Shown here piece by piece: positions 1 to 6,355 of a stretch of 10,325 bases of DNA. The notes beneath the pieces are model-generated. The model was not told the DNA's origin. It saw nothing but the letters and a program-made list of their open reading frames with translations, and made no database searches. Source of the DNA: SAR202 cluster bacterium (GTDB lineage Bacteria; Chloroflexota; Dehalococcoidia; Lucifugimonadales; UBA3495); assembly GCA_009392095.1 (NCBI GenBank), contig VFHF01000148.1, forward strand, positions 1-10,325, written 5' to 3'. The translations under genes were made by a program, and so were the position numbers. Within the stretch, counting starts at the first letter, position 1, and each line of letters opens with the position of its first letter.

Positions 1-193
1 TCTGATGATTCAAAACCACCAGCGGCACATCAGAGAATTCTCTTAATTCTCTTATCACTTCAATCATCAATTTGTCTGGAAAATCAGGTTTCAGAAGGAC
101 CAGGTCTAGCGATTCTTCCTTGACCAGTTCCAACCCGAGTGTTGCGATCGTGGGAATCGAGTAAAACCCCCGGACCCGCCCGGCCAAGGCGAT
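1..193 (-). pseudogene. Partial, degenerate response-regulator receiver domain
   Basis: An open minus-strand frame runs from an in-frame TGA (194-196) leftward off the window. Its translation follows the receiver pattern from the second strand onward: a GFYSIPTIATLG segment, then LELVKEESLDLVLL, then PDFPD, then an IRELREFSDVPLVVL helix-strand pair. The first strand and the acidic Asp/Glu pocket that should lie upstream are missing, because the stop codon interrupts the frame too early and only a TTG at 185-187 could serve as a start. The residue after VLL, normally the phospho-acceptor Asp, is Lys. The C-terminal part lies outside the window, so an output domain cannot be judged. Family membership is inferred from the pattern alone. 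It could be a decaying regulator, an atypical phosphorylation-independent receiver, or a gene whose start is spoiled by a sequence error. Confidence 0.5.
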
Positions 194-266
194 TCATAAA
201 TGCCAAATAAGTTGTAGAACTCCATTGAGGACGCTAGAAAATCATAGGACTGACGGCTCCCAAGGG

Positions 267-613
267 ATGACCGTATTGTTGGCGGAAGACGACGAAGCGT
301 TGCTTGAATTTTCCCTAACGATCCTACGCCGGGACGTGTACCAGGTTCTGGTTGCAGTAAATGGGCGCGAGGCACTTGATCTGGCGAACAGCCAACTTGA
401 TCGCCAATCGATATCTTGCTCAGTGATGTTTCAATGCCCTACATGGGCGGGATCGAATTAGCTAAAGCCTTGCTGCAGACCCGTCCCGACATCCAAGTCC
501 TTTTCACGTCAAGAATGCCTCAGAAAGATTTTTTAAACTGGGCGGGTGGGTTGATCCGGGTAGAGTTCTTAGCCAAGCCTTTTAGTGTCACTGGATTCGC
601 TGACAAGGTCTGA
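267..613 (+). pseudogene. Single-domain response regulator (receiver), frameshifted
   Basis: Two consecutive reading frames together make one complete receiver domain. The first, from ATG 267, encodes MTVLLAEDDEALLEF, with the acidic pocket Glu7-Asp8-Asp9, and continues through NGREALDLANSQLD. The second picks up at about 404 with PIDILLSDVSMPYMGG, which holds the phospho-acceptor Asp, then LFTS (the conserved Ser/Thr) and FLAKPF (the conserved Lys), and stops at 611-613. The junction lies between a TGA in the second frame (398-400) and the TTG at 416; one missing base near 402-403 would restore a protein of about 115 residues. No output domain follows, so the repaired product would resemble a CheY-like stand-alone receiver. 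An upstream TTG at 225 is possible, but ATG 267 matches the usual domain start. Either a real recent pseudogene or a sequencing/assembly error would look like this. Confidence 0.7.
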
Positions 614-666
614 ACAATCGCAGCAGCCATCGGATCCTCAACAAATTCCTAAGGTACGGTAAGTAA

Positions 667-684
667 AGGCGTAAAAAGCCGCCT
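667..684 (-). terminator. Possible weak terminator hairpin after the HpaB-family gene
   Basis: Just past the minus-strand stop at 691, AGGCG and CGCCT pair around an 8-nt A/T-rich loop, and a short T-containing stretch follows on the minus strand. The stem is only 5 bp and the T-tract is poor, so this is a weak candidate. The rest of 614-690 shows no other structure. Confidence 0.3.
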
Positions 685-690
685 AAAACT

Positions 691-2142
691 CTATTCCGGC
701 AGGTCGTAGCTGTCCATGAAGCGTTCCACCATGCCGGTGGCCTTCCCCCAGTCATAGGTCCGGAACGAATGGTTGCGAACGGCAAACTGGGCCCCGGCAT
801 AAAACATCTCGTATTGGGTGTGCCGGGAGCCAAACTCCGAGCCGATGGCGTCCCAAGCCAATTTGTATATCTTGACCCGGTCTTTAGCGTTCACCACGGG
901 CGACTGCTGGGTTTTCTCGATCAGGCCAGCCGTCTCTTCTCCAGCGAAATCGACGGCCCCTGAGGGCAGCATTATCACCCCGCCGCCAGTCAATTGCCGT
1001 ATCGCCTGAATCACCTCCGGGTACATCTGCTGTGCCTGCACCTGGGAGGCATACATCAGGTGCCGGTCGGGGACGTAGTATTTTCCGACGAACGAACCCT
1101 TGGCCTCCATTCCATGGACCATCCCTTCGATCAGACCTGCCATTCCCGCCAAGCTTCCTAAACTTTCGACGACTTGAGGGATGGTGATGATGTTGGTTGT
1201 CTCGGCGATTTTGCGAGCAACACCCACCAGGAACCTCAGCTTAACCATCAACCGGACCTGGGCCTGATAGTTGTGGAAAACGTGGGCCGGGGTCTCGTGG
1301 TATTGGGTGCGGCACATTGCCGGGTCACGGTGGACGAATACCCTCTCCCAGGGCACCTTAACCTCATCGAAGTAGACCACCGCATCGTTCTCGTCGAACC
1401 GGTACGACAGAGGATTGTCGAATTCAGAGACGGCTGAAGCCTCGTACGATTTTCTTGATAGTAGCTTTACTCCCTTGGAGCCCAGAGGGATGGCTGCAGA
1501 GAACGCGTATTTCTCCTCGCCGGGTTGCATGGGCTGGATCGTGCCTAGCAGCACTTCGTTGGCCATGATGCAGCTCGTGCCTAGCATCTTGGCCCCCTTT
1601 ACGGTGATGCCCTGGGAATCCTCATCGCAGATGCCGGCAACCAGGAATTCGTCAGCCTGCCCTCCTACGCCTTTAGAGCGGTCCGCTTGGGGGCTAACTA
1701 CCACGTAGGTAACGAACTGGTCGTGGTCCCGAACGTACTCGAAGTATTCTTCCAATGCTTTTGCTCGTTTTTCACCGTGGGCTTCGAACAGGTCCAGGCG
1801 CATCATCATGCCGCACAATGACGAGGCCACATGGTCGGGAGACCGTCCTAAAAACCCGTTTGTCTGTTCCGCCCAGGCCTCTAGGGCAAGGCGGCGCTGA
1901 ACAAGTTCCGCATAGGACTCGGGCATCTGCCAGGAACGGTTCACCCGAGCTCCGGTAGGAGACTCAAAGGTCATCAATTCCTGGTTCTCTGGGGCCGCCT
2001 GGAAGTCGTAAAGGGCCGCGGTAGACCTGATGGCATTGCAGTAGGCAGGGTGGTCGACAACGTCTCCAACGAGTTCGCCGTCAAGGTAAACGCTACGGCC
2101 GTCACGCAAGCTGTCCAGATGATCCTGTCCCGTCTTGGTCAT
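691..2142 (-). CDS. HpaB-family flavin-dependent monooxygenase (4-hydroxyphenylacetate 3-monooxygenase-like, oxygenase component)
   Basis: This 483-residue protein has the full length and layout of the two-component HpaB family, which uses FADH2 supplied by a separate reductase to hydroxylate phenolic substrates. Recognisable blocks are the N-terminal SLRDGRSVYLDGE, GRSPDHVASS (99-108), SPQADRSK (150-157), GAKMLGTS (183-190), LSYRFDENDAVVYFD in the middle, and near the C-terminus KLAWDAIGSEFGSRHTQYE. Arg100 of the substrate site is present. The family Tyr four residues after it is His104, and the family His before the PxxDR block is Tyr146, so two catalytic-site residues appear exchanged. The ATG at 2142 has an AGGAA ribosome site about nine bases upstream. 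No HpaC-type flavin reductase is encoded in the window. The family call is firm; the phenol substrate is not, given the altered site. The gene is divergent from the LLM monooxygenase at 2315 and may share regulation with it. Confidence 0.9.
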   Translation of the reverse strand: MTKTGQDHLDSLRDGRSVYLDGELVGDVVDHPAYCNAIRSTAALYDFQAAPENQELMTFESPTGARVNRSWQMPESYAELVQRRLALEAWAEQTNGFLGRSPDHVASSLCGMMMRLDLFEAHGEKRAKALEEYFEYVRDHDQFVTYVVVSPQADRSKGVGGQADEFLVAGICDEDSQGITVKGAKMLGTSCIMANEVLLGTIQPMQPGEEKYAFSAAIPLGSKGVKLLSRKSYEASAVSEFDNPLSYRFDENDAVVYFDEVKVPWERVFVHRDPAMCRTQYHETPAHVFHNYQAQVRLMVKLRFLVGVARKIAETTNIITIPQVVESLGSLAGMAGLIEGMVHGMEAKGSFVGKYYVPDRHLMYASQVQAQQMYPEVIQAIRQLTGGGVIMLPSGAVDFAGEETAGLIEKTQQSPVVNAKDRVKIYKLAWDAIGSEFGSRHTQYEMFYAGAQFAVRNHSFRTYDWGKATGMVERFMDSYDLPE

Positions 2143-2183
2143 TGGGTTTATTTCCTAAATTGAGGCTAGCATTTGAGGGCGCA

Positions 2184-2192
2184 ATAATAGCA
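2184..2192 (-). promoter_or_regulatory. Candidate extended -10 promoter of the HpaB-family gene
   Basis: On the minus strand the bases read TGC-TATTAT, an extended -10 element, about 42 nt before the start codon at 2142. No convincing -35 box sits 16-18 nt upstream, which is tolerated by extended -10 promoters. Assignment is by pattern only. Confidence 0.4.
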
Positions 2193-2238
2193 TAGCGCTA
2201 CTGGCAAAAAACCGTCGGCGACCCGCAGGACACCGCTG

Positions 2239-2258
2239 GTTGACGGGTAGGCGTCAAC
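2239..2258. promoter_or_regulatory. Perfect 7-bp inverted repeat over the -35 box (candidate operator)
   Basis: GTTGACG and CGTCAAC are separated by 6 nt. The left arm contains the TTGACG -35 hexamer of the rightward promoter, and the right arm fills the spacer up to the -10 box. A dimeric repressor bound here would block RNA polymerase. The flanks (CTGG left, AG right) nearly continue the symmetry with one base offset. No regulator gene sits immediately beside it. Confidence 0.5.
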
Positions 2259-2267
2259 AGATATAAT
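2240..2267 (+). promoter_or_regulatory. Sigma70-type promoter for the first LLM monooxygenase gene
   Basis: TTGACG (2240-2245), a 16-nt spacer, and a perfect TATAAT (2262-2267). Transcription would start near 2274, leaving a leader of about 40 nt before ATG 2315. This is the strongest promoter match in the window. Confidence 0.65.
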
Positions 2268-2314
2268 CGGGCCAACCTGGGCACCTGTTCTCAAACCGGT
2301 GCTAGAGATGGACT

Positions 2315-3367
2315 ATGAAACTCGGCTATTTCACATTAACCGACAACCCGCCGGCATACGGCTTAGACCGCAAGGACCCCAGCCGGTTGCTGGAAGAGGT
2401 AATGGCCCAATGTCTCCATGCTGAGGATATTGGGCTGAACTCGGTTTGGGTCCCAGAGCACCATTTTGGCCTGTTCGGTGTGCTGCCGTCGGCGCCGGTT
2501 TTCTTGGCCAACGTGGCGGCGAAGACCAAACGGGTGAAATTGGGTCCGGCAACCGTTCTGTTACCGGTCCAACACCCGCTGAAAGTGGCTGAAGAATTTG
2601 CCCTCCTAGACCTCCTGAGTGAAGGACGAGCCCAACTCTCGGTTGGACGGGGCTACGATGCCCGGGAGTACATCGCGTTTGGGGTGGACTTCGCCGAGAG
2701 TCAGGAGATCTTCTTTGAAGGTCTTGAGGTGATCAAAAAGGCCTGGAGCCTCGAGACATCGTCGCATGAGGGCTTGCATTACAGTTATCCGGAGATCACG
2801 GTGCTGCCCCGCCCGGTCCAACAACCCTATCCGCCTATCTACGTGGCCTGTTTCAGCGAACCGACTCTGCGTCATGCCGCCCGGTCCGGGTTCGACGTCA
2901 TATTCGCGCCATTTGCCGCTGCAATGATGTTCGGCAGTTTGCAAAACGCCGTGACAGAGTTTAAGAACGAATCTGAAGCCGCTGGTCATGTGGGGCGCAA
3001 GGCAATGTGCTCATATTTCGTAAACGTGACATCGAACGAACGGGAGACGGTGGAGACCAAAGAAAGGCTACTCCACTATTTCCACGGCATTCTGCCGGCG
3101 TTTCCCGCGGACCGGGCAACCGCTCCCCCTCATATACGCTACTTCGTGGATATTGTGGAGCGGATGCAGACTATGACCACCGGCGATCTGGGTGACCGCA
3201 GCATAATCACCGGCAGCCCTGAAGATTGTATAAAGGTATTGAAAGATTGCGAGGCCGCCGGCATCGAAGAGGTTATCCTATACTTCGGGTTCGGAGGGTG
3301 GGACCATTCCGAGACCATGGACTCCATGGAGCGGGTGGCCAAAGAATTGTCACCCCATTTTGACTAG
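2315..3367 (+). CDS. LLM-class (bacterial luciferase-like) flavin-dependent monooxygenase, 350 aa
   Basis: The protein has the hallmarks of the luciferase-like TIM-barrel family, which uses reduced FMN or F420-type cofactors for oxygenation or hydride transfer. It starts with a first barrel strand (MKLGYFTL), followed by SVWVPEHHFG (43-52; the EHHF block is typical), VKLGPATVLLPVQHPLKVAEEFALLDLLSEGR, the family signature LSVGRGYDAREYIAFGVD, LPRPVQQPYPPIYVA and a C-terminal ITGSPEDCIKVLK with the usual cofactor-side GSPE segment. Length is normal for the family. ATG 2315 is preceded by a modest purine-rich AGAGATGG. It has its own promoter with an overlapping palindrome and is followed directly by a hairpin, so it is probably monocistronic. 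Which cofactor and substrate it uses cannot be read from the sequence; Baeyer-Villiger-type or desulfonating chemistry are possibilities within the family. Confidence 0.88.
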   Translation: MKLGYFTLTDNPPAYGLDRKDPSRLLEEVMAQCLHAEDIGLNSVWVPEHHFGLFGVLPSAPVFLANVAAKTKRVKLGPATVLLPVQHPLKVAEEFALLDLLSEGRAQLSVGRGYDAREYIAFGVDFAESQEIFFEGLEVIKKAWSLETSSHEGLHYSYPEITVLPRPVQQPYPPIYVACFSEPTLRHAARSGFDVIFAPFAAAMMFGSLQNAVTEFKNESEAAGHVGRKAMCSYFVNVTSNERETVETKERLLHYFHGILPAFPADRATAPPHIRYFVDIVERMQTMTTGDLGDRSIITGSPEDCIKVLKDCEAAGIEEVILYFGFGGWDHSETMDSMERVAKELSPHFD

Positions 3368-3372
3368 TTGGT

Positions 3373-3390
3373 AACCGGAAAGTTCCGGTT
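3373..3390 (+). terminator. Hairpin downstream of the first LLM gene
   Basis: AACCGGAA-AG-TTCCGGTT is a perfect inverted repeat with 8-bp arms, five bases after the stop codon. In RNA it would fold with about 7 bp and a 4-nt loop. The following sequence (CGTCTTAG) has no strong U-tract, so termination may be partial, or the palindrome may be a protein-binding site for the next gene. Confidence 0.5.
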
Positions 3391-3470
3391 CGTCTTAGAT
3401 CAGTAATTGACCTGCCACGGGGCGGTCGCAGACAGCGCCGGAACAGTTGGGCAAGGAAGGAGTTGGTCTT

Positions 3471-4229
3471 ATGAAGGTTATATCCTGGAACGTAAACGGT
3501 CTCCGGGCAGTCCACAAGAAGGGATTCCTTGTTTGGTTCAACGTTGAAAACCCAGACATCATGTGCCTTCAAGAGACCAAAGCCCATGAAGAGCAGCTTC
3601 CGGAGGAGATCAGGTCAATAGAGGGTTACAGTTCGTTCTTTTCCACTCCGGAAAAGAAAGGCTATAGCGGCGTTGGCCTCTATACCAAGAAGGCGCCCGA
3701 GAGCGTTCAGTACGGCTTTGGTGACCGGTTCGACAGCGAAGGGCGGACCATCATCGCCGACTTTGGGGAGTTCGTCCTCTTCAACATCTACTTCCCCAAC
3801 GGTAAGCGGTCGGCCGAGCGGCTCCAATACAAGATGGATTTCTACGACGCGTTCTTGGCCTATGCAGAGAAGACCAGACAGAGCGGCAAACACGTGGTGG
3901 TTTGCGGCGATGTAAATACCGCCCACAGAGAGATCGACCTCGCCCGGCCCAAAGAGAACGTGAAGATCTCGGGGTTTCTACCTCAGGAGCGCGCCTGGAT
4001 GGACAAATTCCTGGCTAAGGGCTATAAAGACACCCTTCGGATATTCAACCAAAATCCAGACAACTACTCCTACTGGGACCAGATGACCCGGGCCAGAGAC
4101 CGGAACGTTGGGTGGCGTATAGATTATTTCTTCGTGGACCAGGAGTTCGCCGAGCGATTGACCGACGCGTTCATTCTGGCCGACGTGATGGGGTCCGACC
4201 ACTGCCCCGTTGGCATCGAAATCGCTTAG
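3471..4229 (+). CDS. xthA: Exodeoxyribonuclease III / AP endonuclease (252 aa)
   Basis: A member of the ExoIII (endonuclease-exonuclease-phosphatase) family, which nicks DNA at abasic sites and degrades 3' ends during base-excision repair in the cytoplasm. All the family landmarks are present: SWNVNG (Asn7, Asn9), LQETK (metal-binding Glu35), GYSGVGLYTK (64-73), NIYFPNG (Tyr107), CGDVNTAHREIDLARPK (Asp147, Asn149), GWRIDYFFVD and the C-terminal GSDHCPVG (catalytic His244). ATG 3471 is chosen over an in-frame upstream start at 3447 because a strong GGAAGGAG ribosome site ends eight bases before it and the product then begins at the usual MKVISWNVNG. Length is typical. It is a housekeeping gene lying between two LLM genes. 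I see no convincing promoter in 3391-3450; readthrough past the upstream hairpin may supply expression. Confidence 0.95.
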   Translation: MKVISWNVNGLRAVHKKGFLVWFNVENPDIMCLQETKAHEEQLPEEIRSIEGYSSFFSTPEKKGYSGVGLYTKKAPESVQYGFGDRFDSEGRTIIADFGEFVLFNIYFPNGKRSAERLQYKMDFYDAFLAYAEKTRQSGKHVVVCGDVNTAHREIDLARPKENVKISGFLPQERAWMDKFLAKGYKDTLRIFNQNPDNYSYWDQMTRARDRNVGWRIDYFFVDQEFAERLTDAFILADVMGSDHCPVGIEIA

Positions 4230-4259
4230 TCCCTCAGCTTCGGCCCACCTGTGTCTTGA

Positions 4260-4268
4260 TGCTATACT
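4260..4268 (+). promoter_or_regulatory. Candidate extended -10 promoter of the catabolic operon
   Basis: TGC-TATACT forms an extended -10 box 31 nt after the xthA stop codon. No good -35 hexamer lies at the right distance. Transcription would begin near 4275, about 50 nt before ATG 4325. Confidence 0.45.
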
Positions 4269-4324
4269 AGGCCCCGTTCCGCTGGATGCGCCCGTATGAG
4301 CCTGCGCCTGGACGTGACGCTAAA

Positions 4325-5485
4325 ATGAAAGAACAAGTTGAAGTTTTCTTCCACACTCAGCAACCGTATATCCATGTGAAAGAAGAAGACCTGGAAAAAT
4401 ATGACTCCGGGCGCCTGAGCTTCCCCAACTCCTATTTCGACCCCCAGAAAGCCCACACCCTCTACAACCAGTACCATGAAGAATATGTGTTGGCGGATGA
4501 GGCCGGTCTAGACGGCATCATGACCAATGAGCACCACGCCGCCTATTGGAATATGAAGCCGTCGGCCAACATCGACGCTGCAGTTATCAGTAAGCTGACG
4601 AAAAAGGCCCGAATCGCAATCCTGGGAAACATAATTCCCATTAACGACCCAGTGCGCATGGCCGAAGAATTGGCCATGATTGACTGCTATTCCGAAGGCC
4701 GCCTAATCTCGGGTTTCGTCCGGGGCGGAGCGGTGGAAACGCTGCAGGCCGGAATCTCGCCGACTGAGAACAGAGACCGGTTCGAAGAGGCCCACGACCT
4801 GATAATCAAATGCTGGACTCAACCCGGACCGTTCCGGTTCGAAGGCCAGTATTACCAGCGACGGGTCGTCAACCCCTGGGTCTTGCCGGTGCAGAAACCC
4901 CACCCTCCCATCTGGTTCCCCGGCGGTAGCAGTCCAGAAAGCGTGATCTGGGCCGCCAAGCATCAGTACGCTTACATGAACCTGGGCGCGCTGATTGGAC
5001 TGACCCAAGAACTTAAAAAGGTCTACATCGACACGGCCAAGGAAGTTGGTTTCGTCCCCGGGCCCAAGCATTTTGGGTACCAGGTGAGGGCCTTGGTGGC
5101 CGACACCGATGAAAAAGCCCAGGAGATCGGGAAGGGCTTTCTCTGGGCACAGAAGCACCGGATGCGCGGCCCGGTGGAGCACGTAGACCCGCCGGGTTAC
5201 CAATCCCGAGTCGCCAGCCAGATGTCCGCCAGGCGGCTGGGAGGTGGTGGGGGGCCTCCCATGACCTACCAAGACCTGCAGGACGTGAACGCCGTAGTAG
5301 TGGGCAGCCCCGAGACTGTGATCTCCAAGTTGAGAGACACAGTCCAAAAGCTGAGTCCCGGTTATTTGATACTTATCGGCAGCGATGGCAACATCGCCCA
5401 CTCAGATGTCATGCGCTCGTTAGAGCTTCTGGGCAGCGAGGTGGTTCCCGCCCTGCACGAGATAGAACTCGAACCCTATACTTAA
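4325..5485 (+). CDS. LLM-class flavin-dependent monooxygenase, 386 aa, second type
   Basis: A luciferase-like family protein clearly different from the one at 2315. It begins MKEQVEVFFHTQQPYIHV, carries DGIMTNEHHAAYW (63-75, with the family EHH block), ILGNIIPINDPVRMAEELAMIDCYSEGR, GFVRGGAVET, LPVQKPHPPIWFPG, and a C-terminal VVGSPETVISKL cofactor-side segment. A glycine-rich stretch (LGGGGGPP) sits in the C-terminal third. The frame is open to an upstream ATG at 4286, but ATG 4325 gives the natural N-terminus; no clear Shine-Dalgarno precedes either, so the start is less certain than the gene. It is the first gene of a tight run: the hydratase begins 37 nt after its stop. Family members oxygenate small organic substrates with FMNH2 from a separate reductase, which is not encoded here. 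The co-transcribed hydrolase would fit ester or lactone formation, but that is inference. Confidence 0.88.
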   Translation: MKEQVEVFFHTQQPYIHVKEEDLEKYDSGRLSFPNSYFDPQKAHTLYNQYHEEYVLADEAGLDGIMTNEHHAAYWNMKPSANIDAAVISKLTKKARIAILGNIIPINDPVRMAEELAMIDCYSEGRLISGFVRGGAVETLQAGISPTENRDRFEEAHDLIIKCWTQPGPFRFEGQYYQRRVVNPWVLPVQKPHPPIWFPGGSSPESVIWAAKHQYAYMNLGALIGLTQELKKVYIDTAKEVGFVPGPKHFGYQVRALVADTDEKAQEIGKGFLWAQKHRMRGPVEHVDPPGYQSRVASQMSARRLGGGGGPPMTYQDLQDVNAVVVGSPETVISKLRDTVQKLSPGYLILIGSDGNIAHSDVMRSLELLGSEVVPALHEIELEPYT

Positions 5486-5522
5486 ACTCCAAGCACCAAG
5501 TCCAAATAAGGAAGACGATTAG

Positions 5523-6320
5523 ATGTCGGTAAACATCAAGGTCCAGCAGGCAGGCGACGCACTAGCAAGCCAATACGGGACCCGTCAATTGTATTCGTTG
5601 GACGAACGGCTGATGCCCGTCGATCTTGACGAGGCGTATCTGATCCAGCGGGAATTTCAACGGCACATCTCTGAAGAGCAAGGGGCCGTCGCCGGTTACA
5701 AGTTGGCCTACACCACTGAGGCCCTCCAAAATACGGTGGGGGCAAGCGACCCGGTGCTGGGATTAATTCTAGAAGACAACATCCTCCATTCGCCAACCAC
5801 CCTTACGGCCGCCGATTACGTGCAATTGGCCCTAGAATGCGAAGTTGGAGTCCGGCTCGGCGCCGACCTCTCCGCTGCTGGAGCGCCCTATGACCGGGGA
5901 AGAGTCTCAGAGGCGGTGGACTCTCTTTGTACGGCCTTCGAAGTGGTCGATATTCGGCGCACGCCGGGGATGGACCCGAAGGTCCAGTTCATAACCGGAG
6001 TCGCCGCCAACATCTTCAACGCCGGCGTGGTACTGGGAGACCCGGTAGCCAGTTGGCGGGACTTGGACCTTCAAGCCGCTTACGGTTCTATGACCATCAA
6101 CGGCGAGATGGTTGGCGACGGCCACGGTTCGGATGTGATGGGCCACCCGCTGGAACCGCTGGCTTGGTTGGCAAATAAACTGGCGGAGCAAGGCTTGGGC
6201 TTATCGGCCGGCATGGTGATAATCACCGGGAGTATCGTGTCTCCCAAGCCGGTGAAACCCGGAGACACGGCCTCCATAATGATTGAAGGACTGGGCGGGG
6301 CCGAAGTCAACATCGTCTAA
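5523..6320 (+). CDS. MhpD-like 2-keto-4-pentenoate / 2-oxohept-3-enedioate hydratase (FAH superfamily), 265 aa
   Basis: It belongs to the MhpD/HpaH branch of the fumarylacetoacetate hydrolase superfamily, which adds water to 2-hydroxydienoates in meta-cleavage pathways. Visible landmarks are GYKLAYTTEALQ (Lys60), the divalent-metal ligands Glu105 and Glu107 in LALECEVGVRLG, the third ligand Glu140 in TAFEVVDIR, and the highly typical GSDVMGHPLEPLAWLANKL and ITGSIVSPKPVKPGDT segments. Length is normal and the active site looks intact. ATG 5523 has an AAGGAAG ribosome site eight bases upstream. It lies 37 nt after the LLM gene and 35 nt before the SxxK hydrolase, so all three are probably one transcript. 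A decarboxylase of the same superfamily (DmpH type) is an alternative. No ring-cleavage dioxygenase is present to define the substrate. Confidence 0.85.
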   Translation: MSVNIKVQQAGDALASQYGTRQLYSLDERLMPVDLDEAYLIQREFQRHISEEQGAVAGYKLAYTTEALQNTVGASDPVLGLILEDNILHSPTTLTAADYVQLALECEVGVRLGADLSAAGAPYDRGRVSEAVDSLCTAFEVVDIRRTPGMDPKVQFITGVAANIFNAGVVLGDPVASWRDLDLQAAYGSMTINGEMVGDGHGSDVMGHPLEPLAWLANKLAEQGLGLSAGMVIITGSIVSPKPVKPGDTASIMIEGLGGAEVNIV

Positions 6321-6355
6321 CCCATAACGACTTGGATTCAAAAGGACGCAACTGA

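Noticed and set aside
105..233. Minus-strand frame encoding a Gly/Arg/Trp-rich peptide over the receiver fragment
   Set aside because: It overlaps the frame that carries the receiver pattern and shows no motif of its own.
2606..2989. 127-codon open frame on the minus strand
   Set aside because: It is antisense to the first LLM gene, with no family pattern and no supporting start signals.
3407..3435. TTGACC as a -35 box for xthA
   Set aside because: The -10 region 17 nt downstream is GC-rich (around AGACAG), so no promoter can be supported there.
5241..5262. G-rich run (GGTGGTGGGGGGCC) as a regulatory or quadruplex element
   Set aside because: It is explained by the in-frame glycine stretch of the LLM protein and has only one long G-run.
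4703..5401. 232-codon open frame on the minus strand
   Set aside because: It lies fully antisense to the second LLM monooxygenase, its translation is low in recognisable motifs, and it has no ribosome site or neighbours; the sense gene explains the openness.
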